In this document: positions 37,131 to 43,364 of the stretch, piece by piece
Position numbering within the stretch: the first letter of the stretch is position 1
How the letters are laid out: every line of letters begins with the position of its first letter
Assembly: GCF_001746915.1 (NCBI RefSeq)
Contig: NZ_MJGC01000088.1
Coordinates: 62,001-126,000 of the forward strand
Source of the DNA: Desertifilum tharense IPPAS B-1220
Lineage (GTDB): Bacteria > Cyanobacteriota > Cyanobacteriia > Cyanobacteriales > Desertifilaceae
Direction: 5' to 3'
Length of the DNA stretch: 64,000 nucleotides
Program-made: the position numbers and the translations under genes
The notes under the pieces: model-generated
Told to the model about the DNA's origin: nothing
Databases searched by the model: none
The model's input: only the letters and a program-made list of their open reading frames with translations

Positions 37131-38096
37131 ATGTTGACCATTACTGTACGCCCTTATGCGGGCGCAAAAGATTTAGAGCCGATCGCAAACCTATTCAATC
37201 TGTGCGATGCGGCAGATCGGTTTGACAATTGGACAACCGTTACAGAACTTCAAGAAGATTTTACAGAGCCTAGCCTCGATCCACAGCGCGATATCCGGAT
37301 TTGGGAAAATTCAGAAGGTGAGTTGATTGCCTTTGCTTCCCTGTGGATTTCTGAGGCAAATCAAGACAATATTGTGGATGGATACCTCTGGTTCCGCGTG
37401 CATCCCACGATACGAAAAAGCGATCGCACCCATGAGGCGATCGCCTGGGCCGAAAAACGACTGCGAGAAGTTGCAAGTTCGCGTCATGTGCAAGTTAATT
37501 TGCGAGTGAGTCTGCGTTCCACCCAACAAGACTTACAAGCAATACTACAATCTTGTGGTTTAAGGTGCGATCGCTATTTCTATCGCATGGCGCGATCGCT
37601 CCTCCTCCCCCTCCCTCAACCCCAACTTCCCCAAGGCTTTACCCTGCGTGCCGTTCGGGGAGAATCAGAAATTGAAGCTTGGGTGGACTTATTTAACGAC
37701 TCCTTTATCGATCACTGGAACCACCACCCCCTAACCGTTGAACGCTGGCAGCCAGAATTGCGATCGCTGCATTACCGGCCCGAACTCGATCTCGTCGCCG
37801 TTGCAGATAACGGTACCCTCGCCGCCTTCTGTCATTGCACCATCTACCCCGAACACAACCAAGCCAAAGGACGTAAAGAAGGTTGGATCGGTGAATTAGG
37901 CACCCGTCGCGGCTTCCGCAAGCGCGGTTTAGGACGAGCCATGTTACTGGCTGGAATGCACCAACTCAAAGCAGTTGGGATGGATACAGCACTGTTAGGC
38001 GTAGACACCACTAACCCCTCCGGTGCGTTAAAACTCTACGAGTCTGTAGGCTTCTCTCAAGTCCTCACCCATCACATCTTTGTTAAGACCTTGTAA
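37131..38096 (+). CDS. GNAT acetyltransferase with two GNAT-like domains
   Basis: 321 aa. The C-terminal half has a clear acetyl-CoA binding motif A, TRRGFRKRGLGRAMLLAGMHQ (R/Q-x-x-G-x-G/A pattern), followed by GVDTTNPSGALKLYESVGF. The N-terminal half (TITVRPYAGAKDLEPIANLFN) looks like a second, degenerate GNAT domain, as in mycothiol synthase-like proteins. It therefore transfers an acetyl group to an unknown small molecule or protein. Start is the ATG at 37131 after an AT-rich leader. It precedes the Ro60-like locus on the same strand, separated by a distinct promoter. Confidence 0.85.
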   Translation: MLTITVRPYAGAKDLEPIANLFNLCDAADRFDNWTTVTELQEDFTEPSLDPQRDIRIWENSEGELIAFASLWISEANQDNIVDGYLWFRVHPTIRKSDRTHEAIAWAEKRLREVASSRHVQVNLRVSLRSTQQDLQAILQSCGLRCDRYFYRMARSLLLPLPQPQLPQGFTLRAVRGESEIEAWVDLFNDSFIDHWNHHPLTVERWQPELRSLHYRPELDLVAVADNGTLAAFCHCTIYPEHNQAKGRKEGWIGELGTRRGFRKRGLGRAMLLAGMHQLKAVGMDTALLGVDTTNPSGALKLYESVGFSQVLTHHIFVKTL

Positions 38097-38193
38097 AGCG
38101 ACCTGAGAGAGGATTTCCCACCCTGTTAACAGACTCAGTTGCAGTTGCAAACTCCCCGTTTTCCAGGAACTCCAAAAAATTTGAACTGAGGGG

Positions 38194-38263
38194 TTGACAC
38201 TCCTGTAGTACGTATGTAGTATATAGAAGTGGCAAGCAAAATAACACTTTGTTCGCCACTTCT
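38194..38263 (+). promoter_or_regulatory. Sigma70-type promoter and 9-bp inverted repeat leading the Ro60 locus
   Basis: TTGACA (38194-38199), a 17-bp spacer and TAGTAT (38217-38222) match a housekeeping promoter. Immediately downstream AGAAGTGGC (38225-38233) pairs with GCCACTTCT (38255-38263), a hairpin or operator overlapping the expected start of transcription. No other strong promoter is seen before the chain of small genes and structured RNAs. Confidence 0.55.
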
Positions 38264-38327
38264 GTACCTGGAAAACTGAATAATCTCTCTGTTTAGCCAA
38301 ATCGTTTTCGATTGGGATTTGCATCCA

Positions 38328-38516
38328 ATGTTATTACTTTACCTGCGGCTGTTGAGCCAACCCAAACCTCTACCAGAGCCAAAAAATGGGAACTCGCAGC
38401 CCACTCAGTCAGAAATTAACCCTCAAATCTATCTCCGTTCAGGGATAACAAAAGCCATTGAGGAAATTCATCACGCTGAGAAAAACTTTTTGTTAGAACG
38501 GCGTTTATTTTTGTAG
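38328..38516 (+). CDS. Small hypothetical protein at start of Ro60 locus
   Basis: 62 aa from ATG at 38328 (an in-frame TTG is at 38319). The N-terminus is LLLYLRLLSQPKPLPEPKN, then YLRSGITKAIEEIHHAEKNF with helical character. No clear Shine-Dalgarno and no recognised family. It is the first frame after the promoter at 38194 and is followed 82 bp later by a well-initiated 66-aa gene. A TACCAG/CTGGTA inverted repeat lies between them (about 38521-38546). It may be real, but the evidence is only position and an open frame. Confidence 0.35.
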   Translation: MLLLYLRLLSQPKPLPEPKNGNSQPTQSEINPQIYLRSGITKAIEEIHHAEKNFLLERRLFL

Positions 38517-38598
38517 AGCTTACCAGATATTTTACCTTGCTGGTAAATTCTCAACGCCTGTTTTCCTGCCCATCAAGAGAAAATTAGGAGGGATCAGC

Positions 38599-38799
38599 AT
38601 GGTTCATATTCGTTTTGAAGGTCGTTCTTTGGACGTAACAGAAAACCAAATTGGCGTTACTCCAAACATGAACGATACCGCCATTAAAGAACGCGTTGCG
38701 CGTCACTTGGATGTCGGAGGCGATCGCCTTAACTTCTACGTTATCGATCGCCGTCCAAGTGGAGACTTGATCGTCAGACCCGAAGCCGTTTATGGCTAA
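38599..38799 (+). CDS. 66-aa conserved-looking protein, possible beta-grasp fold
   Basis: 66 aa with a textbook AGGAGG Shine-Dalgarno 7 nt before the ATG. Sequence elements: MVHIRFEGRSLDV, then ERVARHLDVGGDRLNFYVID, and a C-terminus RPEAVYG. The short beta-beta-alpha-beta pattern and small size with a terminal Gly recall ubiquitin-like beta-grasp proteins, but this is only an impression. It directly precedes structured RNA A and belongs to the same transcription unit as the Ro60-like gene. Function unknown. Confidence 0.7.
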   Translation: MVHIRFEGRSLDVTENQIGVTPNMNDTAIKERVARHLDVGGDRLNFYVIDRRPSGDLIVRPEAVYG

Positions 38800-38837
38800 G
38801 GGTTGAGTAACTGCGATTCGCGAAGCGATCCCTGCGG

Positions 38838-38978
38838 GAATCGCACCCTAACCCTAGAAGCTTACAAACGGAAAGAGCATTCGATTGAAACTCGAAATGT
38901 CAAAGGTTCAACTCCTTTCTCCCCGACCTTTTCGGGGAGTAGCTCAGTAAAATATAGCTTCTCAAACTTGTGCGATTC
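38838..38978 (+). ncRNA. Y-like RNA A: circularly permuted tRNA-Phe(GAA)-like body on a Ro-type stem
   Basis: Outer helix GAATCGCAC/GTGCGATTC (38838-38846 with 38970-38978), internal loop CCTAACCCT over CAAACTT, and inner helix AGAAGCT/AGCTTCT (38856-38862 with 38956-38962). The tip is a complete tRNA in permuted order. D-stem 3' strand GAGC (38875) is followed by anticodon arm TTCGA-TTGAAAC-TCGAA (anticodon GAA, 38887-38889), variable ATGTC, and T-arm AAAGG-TTCAACT-CCTTT. Acceptor 3' strand CTCCCCG, a 7-nt loop ACCTTTT and acceptor 5' strand CGGGGAG come next, then TA and D-stem 5' strand GCTC (38942). The stem therefore enters within the D-loop, keeping AGT on one side and GG on the other. 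All stems are perfect. Confidence 0.85.
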
Positions 38979-39018
38979 GCACTCATTCTTCCTAACAACC
39001 TATACAGAAAACCTAAAC

Positions 39019-39153
39019 TTCCGCGCCCCAACCATTGCAGCTTACATACATCTAAAAACTTGTAGGTTCGACTCCTGCCATCGCCATGTAGAGGCGATGT
39101 AGCCTAAATGGTAAAGGCAACTGTATTCACAAGCTGCAATAACTCGTGCGGAA
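39019..39153 (+). ncRNA. Y-like RNA B: permuted tRNA-like body entered at the anticodon stem
   Basis: Outer helix TTCCGCGC/GTGCGGAA (39019-39026 with 39146-39153, one G-U), internal loop CCCAACC over AACTC, and inner helix ATTGCAGCTT/AAGCTGCAAT (10 bp perfect, 39034-39043 with 39131-39140). At the tip: short helix ATACA/TGTAT, T-arm GTAGG-TTCGACT-CCTGC (39062-39078), acceptor 3' strand CATCGCC, 7-nt loop ATGTAGA, acceptor 5' strand GGCGATG (39093-39099), TA, and D-arm GCCT-AAATGGTAA-AGGC (39102-39118). The D-arm has the usual GG. The anticodon loop is replaced by the Ro-type stem. The layout matches the general idea of YrlA tRNA mimicry. Confidence 0.82.
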
Positions 39154-39223
39154 ACTGAAACTAACTCACTGTTTCTTTAGATAGAAGCAAACTTCAAAAA
39201 ATCTTCAAAAGGAGGACAGAACC

Positions 39224-39299
39224 ATGTGTTACTTATGCTTTTTCCCAATTTCTCGCAGCATTCAAATCATCACTACACGATTTCTACATTGGGTAAAGC

Positions 39300-39322
<23 letters not shown>
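39224..39322 (+). CDS. 32-aa ORF with strong ribosome site, overlapping the next gene
   Basis: ATG at 39224 is preceded by AAAGGAGGACAGAACC, the best Shine-Dalgarno in this locus. The frame encodes MCYLCFFPISRSIQIITTRF and ends at TAA 39320-39322, 22 bases past the ATG (39300) of the 234-aa gene in another frame. This resembles a leader peptide whose translation delivers ribosomes to the following start, which has only a weak site of its own. The peptide is hydrophobic and Cys-containing. Function beyond coupling is unknown. Confidence 0.5.
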
Positions 39323-40004
<682 letters not shown>

Positions 40005-40010
40005 CTCCTT

Positions 40011-40145
40011 GATTGCGCGTCCTCACTTAAAGAGCGTACATACTCGCCGAATGGTATAGGCGCTTGATTTAGGTTCAAGTCCCGCAAGGGATGTGGGTTC
40101 AACTCCCGCGTATGACCAAACCGCTTTTTCAACTTACGCGCAATC
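40011..40145 (+). ncRNA. Y-like RNA C: tRNA-Leu(UAG)-like body on a Ro-type stem
   Basis: Outer helix GATTGCGCGT/ACGCGCAATC (10 bp, 40011-40020 with 40136-40145), internal loop CCTCACTT over CAACTT, and inner helix AAAGAGCG/CGCTTTTT (8 bp, one G-U, 40029-40036 with 40122-40129). The tip is a tRNA in normal order. It has a shortened acceptor CATAC/GTATG (40039-40043 with 40110-40114), D-arm GCC-GAATGGTATA-GGC and anticodon arm CTTGA-TTTAGGT-TCAAG with anticodon TAG (40070-40072). A class II variable arm CCC-GCAA-GGG and T-arm GTGGG-TTCAACT-CCCGC complete it. The end ACCA follows the acceptor. It begins 7 nt after the 234-aa gene's stop codon. Confidence 0.82.
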
Positions 40146-40153
40146 TCTCTTGT

Positions 40154-40288
40154 TGACTTCGCGCCCTAACCCTGAAAGCTTACATACTTATAGAGCAACG
40201 GTAGCTCGCTTGACTCTTAATCAAGAGGTTGCAGGTTCGATTCCTGCTAAGACCACCAAAAATAGCTTTCCTGACTTGCGCGAAGTCA
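40154..40288 (+). ncRNA. Y-like RNA D: tRNA-Lys(CUU)-like body on a Ro-type stem
   Basis: Outer helix TGACTTCGCGC/GCGCGAAGTCA (11 bp perfect, 40154-40164 with 40278-40288), internal loop CCTAACCCT over CTGACTT, and inner helix GAAAGCT/AGCTTTC (40174-40180 with 40264-40270). Tip in normal tRNA order: acceptor reduced to CTTA/TAAG (40187-40190 with 40248-40251), D-arm GAGC-AACGGTA-GCTC, anticodon arm CTTGA-CTCTTAA-TCAAG with anticodon CTT (40216-40218), variable AGGTT, and T-arm GCAGG-TTCGATT-CCTGC. The 3' side still reads ACCACCA, like a tRNA acceptor tail with CCA. The 5' acceptor strand has been replaced by the shared TACATAC element. Confidence 0.83.
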
Positions 40289-40313
40289 CCCCTATCTTAA
40301 GTGCTGAGGTCAG

Positions 40314-40350
40314 GTAGGTTGGGTTGAGGTACGAAACCCAACAGCAGCCC
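40314..40350. repeat. Single GTAGGTTGGGT-family repeat inside the Ro60 locus
   Basis: The stretch GTAGGTTGGGTTGAGGTACG followed by AAACCCAACAGCAGC is the reverse complement of the repeat that forms the array at 45574-45930. It lies between RNAs D and E and separates them by about 130 bp, so it looks like an insertion into the RNA array. Confidence 0.7.
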
Positions 40351-40420
40351 GCATGTCAGTCAATCACCCCTTTTCAACTACTTGTAATATCTCAGCCTTG
40401 CAGAGTATTAGCAGTTATCG

Positions 40421-40494
40421 CCGCGCCCTCACCGAGAGAACTTACAAACCACCCTGTCACGGTGTTACCCTTAGAGTTCTCTAAACTTGCGCGG
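40421..40494 (+). ncRNA. Y-like RNA E: minimal Ro-type stem without tRNA body
   Basis: Outer helix CCGCGC/GCGCGG (40421-40426 with 40489-40494), internal loop CCTCACCG over AAACTT, and inner helix AGAGAAC/GTTCTCT (40435-40441 with 40476-40482). The tip starts with TTACAAAC, as in RNA A, and carries only a small hairpin CACC-CTGTCAC-GGTG (40449 or 40450-40464). At 74 nt it is the simplest member and lies 61 nt before the ATG of the Ro60-like gene. The shared internal loop and the loss of the tRNA part point to the stem as the common functional unit. Confidence 0.75.
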
Positions 40495-40555
40495 TTCATA
40501 TTATCCGCCTGCGTGCGATACTGCCTCCTTTTTAAAAACTCATCAGGAGGAAGTT

Positions 40556-41995
40556 ATGGTAAATACCGCAACCGCAGAACGCGACCTGCGCTTAGAAATG
40601 CTCAATAGCTTGCTGACTACCCCCCACCGCAAGCTAGAAGCCGTCGCCGAAATTCATCAACTGATTATTGAACTTGACCCCATCTTTTACGGACACCTGG
40701 CGGCTTGGTACCACAATAACGGCGATGTCCGCGACCACAAAGAAGTCTTTGTCGGCAACTTACTCACCAGTAACCTCAACGAACACCGTAACGCTGGGTT
40801 TACGCTGTTACAAACCTTCCCACCCTATGAAGTAGCCCGCATTGTAGACTTCATGAAGCGACAACGCAACAAACTCCCGCGTTGTGCCAAAACCGCCGTT
40901 CAGCGCTACCTGAGAAAGCGGGAAGCCAACCCCGACTTTTTCGACCGCGCCGTTCTGCGGAGTCGCAAATCTGTCAAACATCTTTACGCCAGCTTGCACA
41001 TCAAGCCCAGCGAACGGGCAAACGCGATTCTGTTCAAGGAAGTGCCTCCGGAGGGGAGTTTGCTGTATCAACTCAAGCAGTTAGCCAAGGCAAGCACCCC
41101 AGCAGAACAAGCGCAGATGATTGTCGAACACCGCATTCCTTACACCGTGGCAGTGGGCGCTATTCAGCAAATTACGCCAACGGTATTGGTTGCGTTAATT
41201 AATGCCATGACTCCCCAAGAAGTCATTAACAACCTCAACGCCCTGAATGCACGCGGGGCAATGGATAACCCAGAGGTGAAGCAATTAATTAACGCCAAAC
41301 TGGAGGAAGCAACGAAGGCTAACCGAGTTTCTGCATTCAAAGCGCGGGTTGCAGCCGATGTTACTCAGTTAGATGCGGAAACCACCGAAAAGCTCGAACG
41401 CGTCACGAACGAACAAGTCAAGAAGCGGGGCAAAATTGTCAAGCCGACGGGTTTGTTAGTCGATAAGTCGGGTTCGATGGAACAGGCGGTCGAAATTGGC
41501 AAGCGTATGGCTTCAATGATTTCTGGCGTGACTGAGGCAGATTTGTATGTCTATGCCTTCGACACGATGCCCTATGCGGTACAAGCCCAAGGGAACGAGT
41601 TAACCGACTGGGAAAAAGCCTTTCTGCACGTTCGCGCTGGAGGCGGTACCAGTATTGGTTGCGCGCTGGAAGCAATGCGCCTGAAGCGGCAAGTGGTCGA
41701 GCAAATTATTCTGGTAACAGATGAAGGAGAAAATGCGGCTCCTTATTTTGCAGAGACTTACCAAGCTTACTGCCAAACGCTAAATGTCTTCCCGGATGTG
41801 ATTATTGTCAAAGTGGGATATTGCAGCGATTGGGTGGAAACTCAATTAAAGAAAAAGCAAATTCCTGTAGAGACGTTTACGTTCAAGGGCGACTACTACG
41901 CACTCCCGAATTTGATTCCGCTATTGTCTCGTCCTTCTCGCTTGGAGTTACTCCTAGAAATTATGGATACTCCGCTGCCAGTACGAGATGACTAG
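40556..41995 (+). CDS. Diverged Ro60/Rsr protein (TROVE + vWA)
   Basis: 479 aa from ATG at 40556 (CAGGAGGAAGTT ribosome site); the longer frame from 40487 lacks one and runs through RNA E. The N-terminal ~290 residues are helical and follow the TROVE order: HRKLEAVAEIHQLII, RYLRKREANPDFFDRAVLRS, HLYASLHIKPSE (cf. the HKDLLRLSHLKPS region of Ro60) and MIVEHRIPYTVAV, then LINAMTPQEVINNLNAL. The C-terminal vWA domain has an intact MIDAS: DKSGS (Asp303), AGGGTSIG and TDEGE. Ro60 is a ring that binds misfolded RNA ends in its cavity and Y RNA on its outer surface. The surrounding Y-like RNAs strongly support this assignment. Confidence 0.85.
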   Translation: MVNTATAERDLRLEMLNSLLTTPHRKLEAVAEIHQLIIELDPIFYGHLAAWYHNNGDVRDHKEVFVGNLLTSNLNEHRNAGFTLLQTFPPYEVARIVDFMKRQRNKLPRCAKTAVQRYLRKREANPDFFDRAVLRSRKSVKHLYASLHIKPSERANAILFKEVPPEGSLLYQLKQLAKASTPAEQAQMIVEHRIPYTVAVGAIQQITPTVLVALINAMTPQEVINNLNALNARGAMDNPEVKQLINAKLEEATKANRVSAFKARVAADVTQLDAETTEKLERVTNEQVKKRGKIVKPTGLLVDKSGSMEQAVEIGKRMASMISGVTEADLYVYAFDTMPYAVQAQGNELTDWEKAFLHVRAGGGTSIGCALEAMRLKRQVVEQIILVTDEGENAAPYFAETYQAYCQTLNVFPDVIIVKVGYCSDWVETQLKKKQIPVETFTFKGDYYALPNLIPLLSRPSRLELLLEIMDTPLPVRDD

Positions 41996-42052
41996 TAAGT
42001 TATAGGGTGGGCAATTGCTCGCCCTCCTTTGATTCGGAGGCTTACAAAGATA

Positions 42053-42511
42053 ATGAAACTTGCAGAAGCATTAATTTTAAGAGCAGATTGCCAAAAGCGG
42101 GTTGAACAGTTAAGACAGCGATTAGCAAAAAGCGCCCAGATACAAGAGGGGGAAATGCCGCCAGAAAACCCTCAGACGCTTTTGGCTGAACTGGAAACAG
42201 CAGTTAGCGAACTGACTGGGTTAATTCAACGGATTAATCGCACCAATTCGCAAACGGAACTAGAAGCCGGAATCATAATTTCAGATGCTTTAGCCCGCCG
42301 AGATACGTTGGTACTGAAGCGCAGTGTCTATGAATCTTTGATGCGTGCGGCTTCTCACTCCCAAAACCGTTATAGCCGTACTGAAATCAAGGTTCTCAGC
42401 ACGGTTAATGTGGCGGAGATTCAATCCCAAATTGATAGAATGGCGAGAGATTACCGCGAACTGGATACGCAAATTCAAGCGGCAAACTGGAATACAGAGT
42501 TGCTAGATTAA
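42053..42511 (+). CDS. DIP1984 family protein
   Basis: 152 aa from ATG at 42053 (MKLAEALILRADCQKRVEQL), the usual family start; earlier codons of the frame lack support. Typical segments follow: INRTNSQTE, ISDALARRDTL, RYSRTEIKVLSTVNV and a C-terminal LDTQIQAANWNTEL. The protein is a helical bundle/coiled coil also called septicolysin-like; its biochemical role is unknown. It lies 57 bp after the Ro60-like gene on the same strand. Its GGAGG ribosome site (42036-42040) can pair with CCTCC (42023-42027), which may limit translation. Confidence 0.88.
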   Translation: MKLAEALILRADCQKRVEQLRQRLAKSAQIQEGEMPPENPQTLLAELETAVSELTGLIQRINRTNSQTELEAGIIISDALARRDTLVLKRSVYESLMRAASHSQNRYSRTEIKVLSTVNVAEIQSQIDRMARDYRELDTQIQAANWNTELLD

Positions 42512-42551
42512 GCAAGTTGGTAGCCCAAAGCAGGAGAAGCGAACACAAACC

Positions 42552-42668
42552 CGCCAACTGGGAAAGTTGGATACATCCCTAGCCGGATTTATTTGGTAGG
42601 TGTTAGGGGCGATGCCTGTGGGTTCAAGTCCCAAACTGTACAAATTATGCCCAGCATTGTTACAGGTG
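42552..42668 (+). ncRNA. Possible degenerate sixth Y/tRNA-like RNA
   Basis: Downstream of the DIP1984 gene a T-arm is clear: TGGG-TTCAAGT-CCCA (42619-42633). TACA/TGTA (42572-42575 with 42637-42640) and a D-like CCTA/TAGG (42578-42581 with 42597-42600) can be added. The 5' flank CCGCCAACTGGGAAAGTTGG followed by ATACATCC resembles the flank of RNAs C/D in a degraded form. CTGGG/CCCAG could form an inner helix. There is no anticodon arm, and the outer helix is weak (CGCC/GGTG). It may be a decayed or very divergent member. Confidence 0.35.
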
Positions 42669-42808
42669 TAAAGGGTATTGTTAAAGTTACTACCGCGTGT
42701 TGGTCTATTGCTTTGGGTGAGGGTGGGATATTTCTGAATTGATTTTAGGATTCCCAATCGCAAAATCAAGTAGAAATTAGGGGCAAAATGCTTAATCTGA
42801 CGAAAAAA

Positions 42809-42833
42809 ATAGGGTAGACTCGCTCTACCCTAT
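42809..42833. terminator. Strong hairpin terminator closing the Ro60 locus
   Basis: ATAGGGTAGA (42809-42818) pairs perfectly with TCTACCCTAT (42824-42833) around a CTCGC loop. On the minus strand it is followed by a run of seven U (complement of 42803-42809), a classic intrinsic terminator for the secreted-protein gene at 42856. On the plus strand it is followed by CTGATTT and can also end the Ro60 transcript. Confidence 0.85.
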
Positions 42834-42855
42834 CTGATTTCAAACTTGCAAATGC

Positions 42856-43224
42856 TTATTCGTAGTATTCGTAGGTACCGCCGTTGCAAACTTCAACAGC
42901 CGATTGAATTAATGCGCCTCGTCCAACGCTGCCATCGGGTGCAGGTCCTAGAACGCCTTTGAAGTCATACAGGCAATCTTCCCGACCATCATCAATGGTA
43001 ATGGTGACAGATTCTCCGGGGCCTAAAATATCGCGACCGAGAATATCTTCTTCCCAAGAGCTAACGCTCGGAGGAGAGGCATAAAATTCTTCTAGAGCGC
43101 GGCTGGTACGGTTAATGAGGGTAAAGGAAACTGCTTCGGCTAAAGCGCTTTGGATGCTAAAGCCAACAAGGGGTAATGCCAGGGTTGTTGCGAGGAAAAG
43201 TCTGTTGAAGGAACGATTAAACAC
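42856..43224 (-). CDS. Secreted small protein, unknown (paralogue 1)
   Basis: 122 aa with a classic signal peptide (residues 1-29, MFNRSFNRLFLATTLALPLV through SALAEA). The mature part includes FTLINRTSRALEEFYASPPS, WEEDILG, a GPGESVTITIDDG turn and DCLYDFKGVL. The paralogue 140 bp upstream shares the W..(D/N)IL-...-GPGE(S/T)(V/L)-I-I-DG-..C-YD core. Two Cys in the mature chain may form a disulfide. The protein is probably periplasmic or extracellular; no function is known to me. It ends at a strong terminator. Confidence 0.75.
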   Translation of the reverse strand: MFNRSFNRLFLATTLALPLVGFSIQSALAEAVSFTLINRTSRALEEFYASPPSVSSWEEDILGRDILGPGESVTITIDDGREDCLYDFKGVLGPAPDGSVGRGALIQSAVEVCNGGTYEYYE

Positions 43225-43364
43225 CGATGAACTCCTAGGTGAATGAAAGAAGAATTCGATTGGTCATTTTGACGAACAGGCGACACTCAAAAGCGCGAGT
43301 TTGAACCTATTGGATAAGGAAGAGTTGTTGCTAGCGCTTCTGTTGAAAGAGAAGAGATTTGAGC

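Noticed and set aside
39102..39130. Anticodon TCA (selenocysteine/opal-like) in RNA B
   Set aside because: If the D-arm is extended as in a normal tRNA, TCA falls at the anticodon position, but the 3' half of an anticodon loop is absent and the sequence runs into the 10-bp inner helix. It is not a decoding anticodon.
38838..39153. RNAs A and B as functional permuted tRNA genes spliced to mature tRNAs
   Set aside because: Processing of permuted tRNAs in algae and archaea needs splicing motifs at the junction. None is seen, and the conserved stem shared with RNAs C-E is better explained as a protein-binding stem.
42015..42063. Another Y-like stem at the start of the DIP1984 gene (CGCCCTCC ... 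GCTTACAAAG ... AAACTTGC)
   Set aside because: The AAACTTGC part encodes the conserved family start MKLAEAL, and the outer helix cannot be paired. The resemblance is probably coincidental.
42647..42742. 31-aa ORF MPSIVTGVKGIVKV after the degenerate tRNA-like element
   Set aside because: No ribosome site and no recognisable family. It is probably chance within the intergenic region.
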